From positions 1 through 47,501 of the forward strand of contig CAYVDB010000003.1 in assembly GCA_964450705.1 (NCBI GenBank): a stretch of DNA of 47,501 nt, written 5' to 3'. Under the pieces are notes generated by a model. The model worked only from the letters and a program-made list of their open reading frames with translations. It was not told the DNA's origin and did no database searches. Positions within the stretch are counted from its first letter, which is position 1. Each line of letters opens with the position of its first letter. The stretch comes from CAYVDB01 sp964450705 (GTDB taxonomy: Bacteria > Patescibacteriota > Minisyncoccia > Phycocordibacterales > Zambryskibacteraceae). Below, one piece after another: positions 23,563-30,014 of the stretch. The translations under genes and the position numbers were made by a program.

Positions 23563-23700
23563 GGGATTCGAAAGACGGAGGCGCGAAGCCAGTTGCGAAG
23601 CAACTGTTGCCGAGTCGGGGTCGAGAGTACTTAGATTTTTATGAGCAAAGCGAAATAAAAAGCTTAGTAACTCGTGACCGAATCCCTCCGTCTCCGCCAA
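23563..23700. repeat. Hairpin element ending in a copy of the tRNA-Ser 3' end
   Basis: Bounded by GGGATTCG (23563-23570) and its reverse complement CGAATCCC (23679-23686). Inside: CAGTTGC-GAA-GCAACTG, the block CGAGTCGGGGTCGAG (23611-23625), a long imperfect hairpin with TTTTTAT/ATAAAAA arms, then CTCGTGAC immediately before the tRNA copy. The same order of blocks occurs after the tmRNA at 33365-33452. Confidence 0.6.
23679..23700 (+). repeat. Right direct repeat (attR-like)
   Basis: 22 nt identical to 3713-3734 (tRNA-Ser 3' end with CCA). No tRNA 5' part is present here. Confidence 0.75.
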
Positions 23701-23730
23701 AAGTATTTAGTACCGGCATGACCCACATAC

Positions 23731-24129
23731 ATGATTTATCTTAAACACAAAGAAACATCAGGAAGATTGCCGACTTCGGAATACGAGCTTTTTGATGAAA
23801 ATATTAATGTTGGAAAAATCCAAATTCGTCACAAACCTTCTCATGGAGTTGGTATTCCAGAAAGTATGGCAAGTCATGTTTATTACGAAATACTCTCTGA
23901 ATATCGTTCAAAAGGTTATGGAAAGCAGATATTGGCTCTCGGTCTTGAAGAAGCTAAAAAGATTGGTCTAGCAGAAATTTCTATTACATGCATGGAAGAT
24001 AATATTGGCTCAAAGAAAATTATTGAGGCCAACGAAGGTGTTTTTGTTGAGGATGCCATGATTCCCGAAGAAGGCAAGAAAATGCTCAAATATCGAATTT
24101 TACTTGGCGACCCACAAGCCTCGAATTAA
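23731..24129 (+). CDS. GNAT-family N-acetyltransferase
   Basis: 132 residues with the acetyl-CoA loop YRSKGYGKQIL (about 68-78) and the following helix LEEAKKIG and beta strand ISITCMEDN. Substrate unknown; the small size and divergent N-terminus fit single-domain acetyltransferases acting on small molecules or protein N-termini. First gene outside the right repeat; it is followed by a repeat-rich zone. Confidence 0.85.
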   Translation: MIYLKHKETSGRLPTSEYELFDENINVGKIQIRHKPSHGVGIPESMASHVYYEILSEYRSKGYGKQILALGLEEAKKIGLAEISITCMEDNIGSKKIIEANEGVFVEDAMIPEEGKKMLKYRILLGDPQASN

Positions 24130-24461
24130 GTTCTGAAACCCTGTTAGAATACCCTTACGGCGCCTCGCCACTCTGGTACTGAACCCACGGTGCCCGCCGG
24201 TTGGGAAAATGCAAGTTTGCAGAGGCAAGCTCGCGGCGCGAGACGCGCCGCTCGCATAGAATTTGAAGGGGCTTTTTTGGCGAAAAGAAAAAGGATTTAT
24301 CAATCAAAATATGGTTCGAGCCGATTTGTTTTCAGGTTCTTTGGCAGTTTGGGCCTCCTGAAAGGAGGCGACAATTTCAAGTTTTTCTTTGGCGGAATAA
24401 ATTCAGAATTCGCGAAGCGAATACCTAAAGAATAAAGAATTTTTATGAAAATTTCAATTTT
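24130..24461. repeat. Repeat-rich intergenic region R1
   Basis: No gene. Holds unit a (24305-24352, 48 bp, inverted copy at 25300-25347), a GCCTCC-TGAAA-GGAGGC hairpin (24353-24369), and unit b (24370-24398, 29 bp, inverted copy at 25952-25980). GC-rich palindromes occur at about 24230-24255. Confidence 0.75.
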
Positions 24462-24507
24462 GCAAAAAGAAAGAGCCCCGAGCAGATTTTTGGTCCGCAG
24501 GGGGCTC
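24462..24507 (-). terminator. Terminator of the 24535-24963 gene
   Basis: On the minus strand GAGCCCC (24507-24501) pairs with GGGGCTC (24479-24473), followed by TTTCTTTTT. Confidence 0.75.
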
Positions 24508-24534
24508 AGATGTTGGGACGACACGACATCAGAA

Positions 24535-24963
24535 TCAGACGAGCAAGGGATACGGCTGCCCCGTCTTTCCATCCCACGCAGCGACGAGCCAACCACGCGG
24601 CGGCTGTTCCGGGCGAAGATCCAGAAGAAGCGCGATGCGCTTGTCCCCTTCCCGCGCGGCTGCACGGATGAGACTGCCGCGGTTGGGCATTTCGATCTTT
24701 CCACTACCGGGGACGATCATGTAGGTCGTACCGTTGATGGTGCCGTCTTCCACCTTCTCCTTCTGGGCTTTCCGGCAGGCTTCTTGCACCCAGTCGGGTG
24801 TTCTCTCACGCAGGCCGAGCTTCTCGAAGAAGTTCGAGAAAGCCGCGACAAGCGAGAATCCGCCCGGAGCCGCAGGTGTGGAGAACCGGAGTGGTCTGCC
24901 GCTTGGGTAGTCGCGATAGAGCGTATCCAGCTGCCCCTTGTCGAGCGCTTTTACCTCTGTCAT
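24535..24963 (-). CDS. GC-rich orphan protein in a self-contained cassette
   Basis: 142 residues, soluble, no recognised domain. The start is firm: ATG at 24963 preceded by AAAGGAGGG (24971-24979), a stronger Shine-Dalgarno site than those of neighbouring genes. A TTGACG-N17-TATGGT promoter lies at 25028-25056 and a terminator follows. Its codons are visibly more GC-rich (many GCC, CGC, GGC) than in the AT-rich surroundings, suggesting transfer. It lies between inverted copies of repeat a. Confidence 0.7.
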   Translation of the reverse strand: MTEVKALDKGQLDTLYRDYPSGRPLRFSTPAAPGGFSLVAAFSNFFEKLGLRERTPDWVQEACRKAQKEKVEDGTINGTTYMIVPGSGKIEMPNRGSLIRAAAREGDKRIALLLDLRPEQPPRGWLVAAWDGKTGQPYPLLV

Positions 24964-25027
24964 GTGCCATCCCTCCTTTCAAGGTTCGTGACTTTTCCCA
25001 AATATCATTCAACTTGGAGTCGAGAGT

Positions 25028-25056
25028 ACCATAGCATAACTGGAGTAACACGTCAA
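25028..25056 (-). promoter_or_regulatory. Promoter of the GC-rich cassette
   Basis: On the minus strand TTGACG (25056-25051), 17-nt spacer, TATGGT (25033-25028). A 10-bp perfect hairpin (25055-25064 with 25070-25079) abuts the -35. Confidence 0.75.
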
Positions 25057-25099
25057 GAAGCGGCATTTAGCCGCTTCTTAGGAGAATTCAGAATGAAAG

Positions 25100-25391
25100 A
25101 ATTTCTTTTGCCCTTATTGATAAAAGCATTTCTTTTTCGCCAAAAATCCCATATAAATTAGCCGCCGAGCGTAGCGAGGCGGGCAACTCGAATTTGCAAT
25201 TTCCTGTCTGGCGGTGTATTTTAAAAATATCTCGAACTTCCGCCGCCTGCGGCGGCGGGTCTGGCGGGCAAAAGATTTCGCGGCTTCGCCGCGTCCACTC
25301 CAAACTGCCAAAGAACCTGAAAACAAATCGGCTCGAACCATATTTTGTAAGGGCAAAAGAAATTTTTTCGTCATGTTTTTGAAAATTTTCC
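25100..25391. repeat. Repeat-rich intergenic region R2
   Basis: No gene. Unit d: 17 bp (25100-25116), inverted copy at 25348-25364. Unit c: 89 bp (25211-25299), perfect inverted copy at 25981-26069, itself rich in GC palindromes (CCGCCGCCTGCGGCGG). Unit a': 25300-25347, perfect inverted copy of 24305-24352. These arms surround the neighbouring genes. Confidence 0.8.
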
Positions 25392-25952
25392 ATGAAAATT
25401 TCAATCATAGACAACGGCACAAGTTATCTTCCTCAACTTGAAAATCTTCTTTCCGGTCATACTTTTCAAATAATTAAATATTCCGAAATTGGCACTGGCA
25501 ATTCTGATGATTTTGATGCCGTTGTCCTCTCTGGTGGACATGAGTTTCCGGTAAGAGGAAACGACGAGAGACTTCAAAAAGAGATTGATCTGGTTACAAA
25601 TTCCAAAAAACCTATTTTTGGAATTTGCTTTGGTTTTGAAGTTATCGCTCACGCGTTCGGCGCTAAACTTGAACTTATGCAAAATAAAGAGCGTGGGGTT
25701 TTGGATATTCAAGTTATAGAACCTGATGAAATATTTTTGAATATCCCAAACTTTCAAGTGTTTGAAAGCCATCGTTGGGTTGTTAAAGAGCCTGTCGAAG
25801 AAATGTTGGTGCTTGCACGCTCAAAAGACGGCATAGAGACTTTCAAACACAAAACTCGACCAATCTATGCGGTTCAATTCCACCCCGAAATGTTTGTTGA
25901 AAAAAGTTGTGGTGATGAGATTTTTCACAATTTCTTGAATTCAATAAAATGA
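25392..25952 (+). CDS. Class I glutamine amidotransferase-like protein
   Basis: 186 residues with the GATase-1 triad: nucleophile C79 in GICFGFE, and H164 and E166 in AVQFHPE. It resembles the stand-alone GMP-synthase-type amidotransferase domain but has no synthetase partner nearby, so its substrate is unknown. The gene lies between inverted copies of repeat c, and its stop codon is the first base of unit b', so the repeat begins exactly at the gene end. Confidence 0.85.
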   Translation: MKISIIDNGTSYLPQLENLLSGHTFQIIKYSEIGTGNSDDFDAVVLSGGHEFPVRGNDERLQKEIDLVTNSKKPIFGICFGFEVIAHAFGAKLELMQNKERGVLDIQVIEPDEIFLNIPNFQVFESHRWVVKEPVEEMLVLARSKDGIETFKHKTRPIYAVQFHPEMFVEKSCGDEIFHNFLNSIK

Positions 25953-26069
25953 TTCCGCCAAAGAAAAACTTGAAATTGTCAGTGGACGCGGCGAAGCCGC
26001 GAAATCTTTTGCCCGCCAGACCCGCCGCCGCAGGCGGCGGAAGTTCGAGATATTTTTAAAATACACCGC
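25952..26069. repeat. Repeat region R3 (units b' and c')
   Basis: 25952-25980 is the inverted 29-bp copy of 24370-24398; 25981-26069 is the perfect inverted 89-bp copy of 25211-25299. The two units are directly joined here although their partners lie apart. Confidence 0.85.
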
Positions 26070-26081
26070 AAATTTTGGAAC

Positions 26082-26106
26082 AAAAAAGCACAGAGATATC
26101 TGTGCT
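26082..26106 (-). terminator. Terminator of the interrupted secreted-protein gene
   Basis: AGCACAGA (26087-26094) pairs with TCTGTGCT (26099-26106); on the minus strand it is followed by TTTTTTG. Confidence 0.75.
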
Positions 26107-26118
26107 TGTGCTTCAGAG

Positions 26119-26586
26119 CTAGCGAGGAATCTTGTACCACTTAAGCCTCGTTAGCCTCTCAGTTCTTTTCCGTCCTTCCCACACTTCAATTCTCTGAAGT
26201 CGCTCCAGGGACCCCGAGAACATACCGAAGTGGCCTTTGTCTTTGGCATTGAAGAACGCCTAAACAAGGACATACTCGTCAGAAAGATAAACCAAGCTAT
26301 CCGGCACAGGCCACGGAGCTCCAAGCCACACTCCATTGTTCGGAATAGCTTGATCAAAATCCTGCTTATGAAGATAGAGGGCATGACCTTCAAATTCAAG
26401 GCGACAAAAACCAATCACCCGAACCAACTTACCATCCCACTCTCTGGGAGAAGCGATAAGCTGGATAAGAGAAACTGACTCTGGAATTTGCTCGACTTGT
26501 TGCCCGCTTACTTCGGAGCTCGAAATACCACTGCAAAAAACAAAACCACAGAGCAGGCGCGCGATTTTCAATCCCGAATACCTCAT
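26119..26586 (-). pseudogene. Secreted small protein gene with an in-frame amber codon
   Basis: The minus-strand frame runs 156 codons from an ATG (26586) with Shine-Dalgarno AGGAGAG (26591-26597) to TAG at 26121-26119, but codon 109 (26262-26260) is also TAG. Before it: signal peptide (about 1-28), then LIASPREWDGKLVRVIGFCRLEFEGHALYLHK and more. After it the protein continues in the same frame (AFFNAKDKGHFGMFSGSL), matching the expected family continuation VEG-F-x-AK-x-x-GH-x-GMFSG. One GAG-to-TAG change explains it. Either a recent pseudogene, a truncated 108-residue protein, or readthrough. Confidence 0.75.
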
Positions 26587-26663
26587 TACCCTCTCCTGGT
26601 TAGATTTCTTGTGGAATCCTAATCTATACAATCTTTAAAATCAACAGATTTTGATATTACACT

Positions 26664-26691
26664 TTGAAGTCTTTATCTTCGAGTCTATAAT
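26664..26691 (+). promoter_or_regulatory. Promoter of the second cupredoxin gene
   Basis: TTGAAG (26664-26669), 16-nt spacer, TATAAT (26686-26691), 32 nt before the ATG. Confidence 0.65.
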
Positions 26692-26723
26692 AAGGAAAGC
26701 CTAGAACGGCCTACATCTTATTT

Positions 26724-27227
26724 ATGGAACAGAAAAATAAAAAAAATATTACTATAGGTATTTTAATAGTGCTGGTTGTTGTATTACTTGCATGGTTCGG
26801 TTTTGATAAAAAGGAAGCTGTCGCTCCAGAGGAAACCTCTCAAGCTACCTCTGAAAAAACAGAGAGCTCGAAAGTAGAAAACAGCTCCACAAAACCTACC
26901 ACAGCCCCACGACCAACCACAAATACAGTCACTGGAGGAAAAACAATTGCCGCAACAGTGACCTATACCGAAGCAGGATTTAGCCCTTCAATCATTGTTA
27001 TAAAAAAAGGAGAGACAATACGTTTTATAAACAAAGCCTCAACGACCCGCATGTGGGTAGCTTCTGGTCCTCACCCATCTCATAGTGCTTATCCAGGGTT
27101 TGATCATGGAACTTCAGTTGGATACAACGGAACATATGACTTTACTTTTACTACAACTGGTAAATTTCCCTTCCATAATCACGTAGATACCAGGAGAGAC
27201 GGAACGATTGTTGTGAATTACGAATAA
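26724..27227 (+). CDS. Membrane-anchored cupredoxin protein
   Basis: 167 residues: membrane helix (about 9-26), a Thr/Ser/Pro/Glu-rich linker (about 30-72), then one cupredoxin domain. Candidate ligands are in MWVASGPHPSH and FHNH near the C-terminus. It lacks the canonical Cys, as does the island protein at 6155-6898, and shares its motif spacing. Lying outside the 20-kb element, it is probably a chromosomal copy. It has its own promoter and a strong terminator. Confidence 0.85.
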   Translation: MEQKNKKNITIGILIVLVVVLLAWFGFDKKEAVAPEETSQATSEKTESSKVENSSTKPTTAPRPTTNTVTGGKTIAATVTYTEAGFSPSIIVIKKGETIRFINKASTTRMWVASGPHPSHSAYPGFDHGTSVGYNGTYDFTFTTTGKFPFHNHVDTRRDGTIVVNYE

Positions 27228-27268
27228 ACAAAAACTCCCTCCTCCAACAAGTTCGGGGGAGTTTTTGT
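27228..27268. terminator. Terminator after the cupredoxin gene
   Basis: ACAAAAACTCCC (27228-27239) pairs with GGGAGTTTTTGT (27257-27268), 12 bp. Confidence 0.85.
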
Positions 27269-27300
27269 TTATAAAAAGACTTCAGCGTAAAATATTATCT

Positions 27301-29457
27301 GTGAACACAGACTCTCCTCTTTCGAATCATTTCCGCATATCAGAAATCCAAAAAAAGGCGCTCCTGCGTCTAGGAATTAAAACGGTAAGAGATATCCTCT
27401 ACTATTTTCCAGTGCGTTATGGAAATACAGCAGAATTGCGCACTATTGGAACCCTAAATGAAGGAGAAGAGGTTATTATTTTTGGAAAAATTTCAGGACT
27501 CAAGACAAAAAAAGCTTTTCGCAGAAAAATACCTATGGCAGAAGCGCTCCTGACTGATGAAACAGGATCAATAAAAATCCTGTGGCTTCACCAAGCATAT
27601 CTTGCAAAAATGTTTTCTGAAGGAGCACTTGTTAGAGTTTCGGGGAAAGTCTCAAGAAAAAATGATTCTTTTTCTCTTCTTAACCCAAAGATAGAAAGCG
27701 TTTCGAAGATCCCGATTGCCATTGGCTCTTCCCTTTTTGGAGATACAGACGACACGGGGACACTTTATCCGGTGTACAAAGAAACCAGAGGAATATCATC
27801 ACAATGGATATACCACACCATCCAAAAAATATTTACTGCTGGGATACTTACAACAATAGAAGATCCCTTGCCAGATAATATTCTTTCAAAATATAACTTA
27901 CCGGGAATCAAAACTGCTCTTGTATGGATACACGCTCCTCACAAAGAAAGTGATGCTCTCGCGGCTCGGAAACGTTTTTCATTTGAAGAAGTCTTTTTTA
28001 TTCAAATTGAACGACAGAAAAAAAAGCGAGAATGGAAATCACACCAAGCTTATATCGTCGAAACTACACTTAAGGACCTCAAACCCTTCACCGATCGCTT
28101 CCCGTTTCCATTGACTAACGCACAGGAAAGATCAATCTCTGATGTCTTAAACGACTTCAAGCGTGGAGAACCTATGTCTCGTCTAGTTGAAGGAGATGTG
28201 GGAAGTGGTAAAACTGCGGTCGCAGCAGCAGGAGCATACGCTATTGTAACCACACGACCAAAAGGCCAAAACTTTGGTAATCTCCAAGTGGCCTACATGG
28301 CTCCTACGGAGATCCTGGCAACTCAGCACTTTGAGTCATTTATTGAATATTTTAAAAATTCAGGGATATCCGTTGGACTTATCACAGGAAGTGGGTGCAA
28401 AAAATTTCCTTCAAAGATAAATCCGGGTGGGTGGACAGACATATCTAGAAAACAACTCCTGACATGGGTTTCGAATGGAGAAATACCAATACTCGTTGGC
28501 ACTCATGCTCTTATCCAAAAAACAGTTCACTTCAAACACCTCGCTTACGTCGTCATTGATGAACAACATCGTTTTGGAACTGCACAACGACAAAAACTGA
28601 GAGAAAAAGAGTCTCTCATCCCCCACCTCCTATCAATGACCGCAACGCCAATACCAAGAACTCTTGCTTTAACACTCTACGGAGACTTAGACCTGTCTCT
28701 TGTAGACGAACTCCCCCAAGGAAGAAAACCTATTGAAACTGAAATTGTTCTTCCCGATAAAAGAAAGTCTGTGTATGAAAAAGTTCGGCAAGAGCTTCAC
28801 TTGGGACGGCAAGCGTATGTGATATGCCCGCGAATTGAAGAACCTGACCCTAACAAGGAAAAAGCTATACTTGCTAAATCAGTTCGAGAAGAGGCAAAAC
28901 GTTTAAAGAAAGAGGTCTTTGCAGATTTTCAAATTGACATACTTCACAGCAAAATGACTCCTAAACAAAAAGAAGAGACGATGGTCCGTTTTAAAAATAA
29001 AGAGATTGATATCCTTGTTGCCACTTCGGTAGTTGAGGTAGGGGTAAACGTTCCTAATGCGACAGTTATTATTATCGAAGGAGGAGAGCGATTCGGTTTA
29101 GCGCAACTTCACCAACTTCGAGGTCGTGTTATGCGAAGCGCCCACCAGCCGTATTGCTTCATATTTGCTGAAAGTAAAAGTAAGACAAGCGTAGAAAGAC
29201 TTAAAGCAATTAAAAAAGCGAAAAACGGCTTTGAGCTTGCGGAGTTTGATCTTGCACAACGCGGAGCGGGTGATCTTTTAGGAAAAAAACAATGGGGCAT
29301 TACTGACCTTGGCATGGAAGCAATGAAAAACTTAAAAATGGTTCAAGCAGCACGCGAAGAGGCTTTATCCATTATCGAAAAAGACCCAAGCCTTCTTAAA
29401 CATAGATCCATACAAGCTGAGCTAAGTACAAGAAACATAACTACTCATTTTGAATAA
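27301..29457 (+). CDS. recG: ATP-dependent DNA helicase RecG
   Basis: 718 residues. N-terminal wedge/OB domain (branched-DNA binding), then superfamily 2 helicase motifs: Walker A GDVGSGKT, DEQHRFG (DExH-type box), TATPIPRT, VEVGVNVPNAT and QLRGRVMRS. RecG remodels stalled forks and Holliday junctions. I start at GTG 27301 (VNTDSPLSNHF) because the longer frame begins with TTG (27265) inside the preceding terminator stem. Stand-alone gene, complete length for the family. Confidence 0.93.
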   Translation: MNTDSPLSNHFRISEIQKKALLRLGIKTVRDILYYFPVRYGNTAELRTIGTLNEGEEVIIFGKISGLKTKKAFRRKIPMAEALLTDETGSIKILWLHQAYLAKMFSEGALVRVSGKVSRKNDSFSLLNPKIESVSKIPIAIGSSLFGDTDDTGTLYPVYKETRGISSQWIYHTIQKIFTAGILTTIEDPLPDNILSKYNLPGIKTALVWIHAPHKESDALAARKRFSFEEVFFIQIERQKKKREWKSHQAYIVETTLKDLKPFTDRFPFPLTNAQERSISDVLNDFKRGEPMSRLVEGDVGSGKTAVAAAGAYAIVTTRPKGQNFGNLQVAYMAPTEILATQHFESFIEYFKNSGISVGLITGSGCKKFPSKINPGGWTDISRKQLLTWVSNGEIPILVGTHALIQKTVHFKHLAYVVIDEQHRFGTAQRQKLREKESLIPHLLSMTATPIPRTLALTLYGDLDLSLVDELPQGRKPIETEIVLPDKRKSVYEKVRQELHLGRQAYVICPRIEEPDPNKEKAILAKSVREEAKRLKKEVFADFQIDILHSKMTPKQKEETMVRFKNKEIDILVATSVVEVGVNVPNATVIIIEGGERFGLAQLHQLRGRVMRSAHQPYCFIFAESKSKTSVERLKAIKKAKNGFELAEFDLAQRGAGDLLGKKQWGITDLGMEAMKNLKMVQAAREEALSIIEKDPSLLKHRSIQAELSTRNITTHFE

Positions 29458-29497
29458 ATTGTTTTCTATTCTTTTTTGGTTTAGTATTGCCTCTATT

Positions 29498-29553
29498 CCA
29501 CCCTTAGCTCCCTGCCCGTACCGAACGGTACGTTCGGGCGGGAGTTGGTAGAG
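29498..29553 (+). pseudogene. 5' part of a broken tRNA with a hairpin inserted in its D-arm
   Basis: CCACCCT (29498-29504) + TAGCTC (29505-29510), then a 32-nt hairpin insert (29511-29542, CCTGCCCG...CGGGCGGG), then AGTTGGTAGAG (29543-29553). Removing the insert restores a normal tRNA start and D-arm. The acceptor strand is exactly complementary to 29712-29718. Confidence 0.65.
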
Positions 29554-29585
29554 AAAATGTTTCAAATTTGTGAAGATAATAGAGT

Positions 29586-29659
29586 CCGCCCTTAGCTCAG
29601 TTGGTTAGAGCACAGAGCTTATACCTCTGGGGTCCTTGGTTCAAATCCAAGAGGGCGGA
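29586..29659 (+). tRNA. tRNA-Ile(TAT)
   Basis: Acceptor CCGCCCT/AGGGCGG, D-arm TAGCTCAGTTGGTTAGAGC, anticodon stem CAGAG/CTCTG with loop CTTATAC (anticodon TAT, reading AUA), T-arm CTTGG-TTCAAAT-CCAAG, discriminator A. CCA not encoded. It lies between the two halves of a broken tRNA. Confidence 0.88.
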
Positions 29660-29680
29660 CTCTGCAATCTTCTTAGTCTC

Positions 29681-29719
29681 GCCCCTCGAGGGTCCCACGT
29701 TCGAATCGTGGAGGGTGGA
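29681..29719 (+). pseudogene. 3' part of the broken tRNA
   Basis: Variable-region GGGTC, T-arm CCACG-TTCGAAT-CGTGG (29695-29711), acceptor strand AGGGTGG (29712-29718), discriminator A. The anticodon arm cannot be formed from the sequence before it. Confidence 0.65.
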
Positions 29720-29782
29720 CAAGTAGTATACTTTTCTTTGGTATAATAAAGGCTGTTCCGTTTATTAACTTATTTAGAAACT

Positions 29783-29983
29783 ATGCATAAAGTTGCATTT
29801 ATACTTCTCATTATTGGAGGCTTAAACTGGCTTCTTGAAGCATTTGGATACGGACTCGCCTCTTGGGGTCTTCCGATGATGCTTGTAAAGCTTGTGTACA
29901 TTCTTGTAGGACTTTCAGCAATTTACGAAATTGCTACTCACAAGAAAAACTGCAAAGACTGCGATACAAAACCAGCAATGTAA
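29783..29983 (+). CDS. DUF378 small membrane protein
   Basis: 66 residues: two membrane helices (about 4-22 and 30-50) with the DUF378 signature (IGGLNWLLEAFG and LVKLVYILVGLSAIYEI) and a Cys-containing cytoplasmic tail (KKNCKDCDTK). A TATAAT box lies at 29742-29747. Common in CPR genomes; function unknown. Followed by a strong bidirectional terminator shared with ftsH. Confidence 0.88.
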   Translation: MHKVAFILLIIGGLNWLLEAFGYGLASWGLPMMLVKLVYILVGLSAIYEIATHKKNCKDCDTKPAM

Positions 29984-30014
29984 CAAAAACCCCGCTACTC
30001 GCGGGGTTTTTGTT
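29982..30014. terminator. Bidirectional terminator between DUF378 gene and ftsH
   Basis: AACAAAAACCCCGC (29982-29995) pairs with GCGGGGTTTTTGTT (30001-30014), 14 bp. It overlaps the ftsH stop codon. Confidence 0.9.

Larger units (their letters stand above)
3713..23700. mobile_element. Putative integrative element of about 20 kb in tRNA-Ser(GCT), with copper/redox cargo and packaging genes
   Basis: Seen: perfect 22-bp direct repeats (3713-3734 and 23679-23700) of the tRNA 3' end, 19,966 bp apart. Between them lie a plus-strand metal/redox cargo block (3869-16059), a serine recombinase, terS/terL, a ParB-methyltransferase, GIY-YIG, and an XRE/ImmA pair. Known: tRNA 3' ends are common integration sites, and XRE plus ImmA pairs control many integrated elements. 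Inferred: one element. Caution: the recombinase sits mid-element, and serine recombinases do not usually leave long tRNA-end duplications, so two nested insertions are possible. Confidence 0.6.

Noticed and set aside
24445..25161. Long plus-strand frame (238 codons) opposite the GC-rich orphan
   Set aside because: The minus-strand gene 24535-24963 has promoter, Shine-Dalgarno site and terminator; the plus frame crosses all of these and reflects GC-rich antisense bias.
24130..26069. CRISPR array or integron attC array
   Set aside because: The repeats are inverted, few, of unequal length and unevenly spaced; there are no regular direct repeats, cas genes or IntI-type integrase.
26260..26262. 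Alternative genetic code or general stop reassignment
   Set aside because: TAG and TGA both end other genes at natural C-termini (for example pilN TGA, the zinc ribbon and OB-fold regions with normal stops), so only this codon is anomalous.
26151..26414. Possible frameshifted extension of the secreted protein in another frame
   Set aside because: The original frame continues past the TAG with family-like sequence to 26119, so a nonsense codon, not a frameshift, explains the break.
27265..27300. Upstream TTG start for recG
   Set aside because: The TTG lies in the 3' arm of the preceding terminator hairpin; GTG at 27301 fits the family N-terminus better.
29498..29719. A functional intron-containing or permuted tRNA
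   Set aside because: No anticodon stem-loop can be assembled from the two halves, so a remnant is more likely than a processed tRNA.
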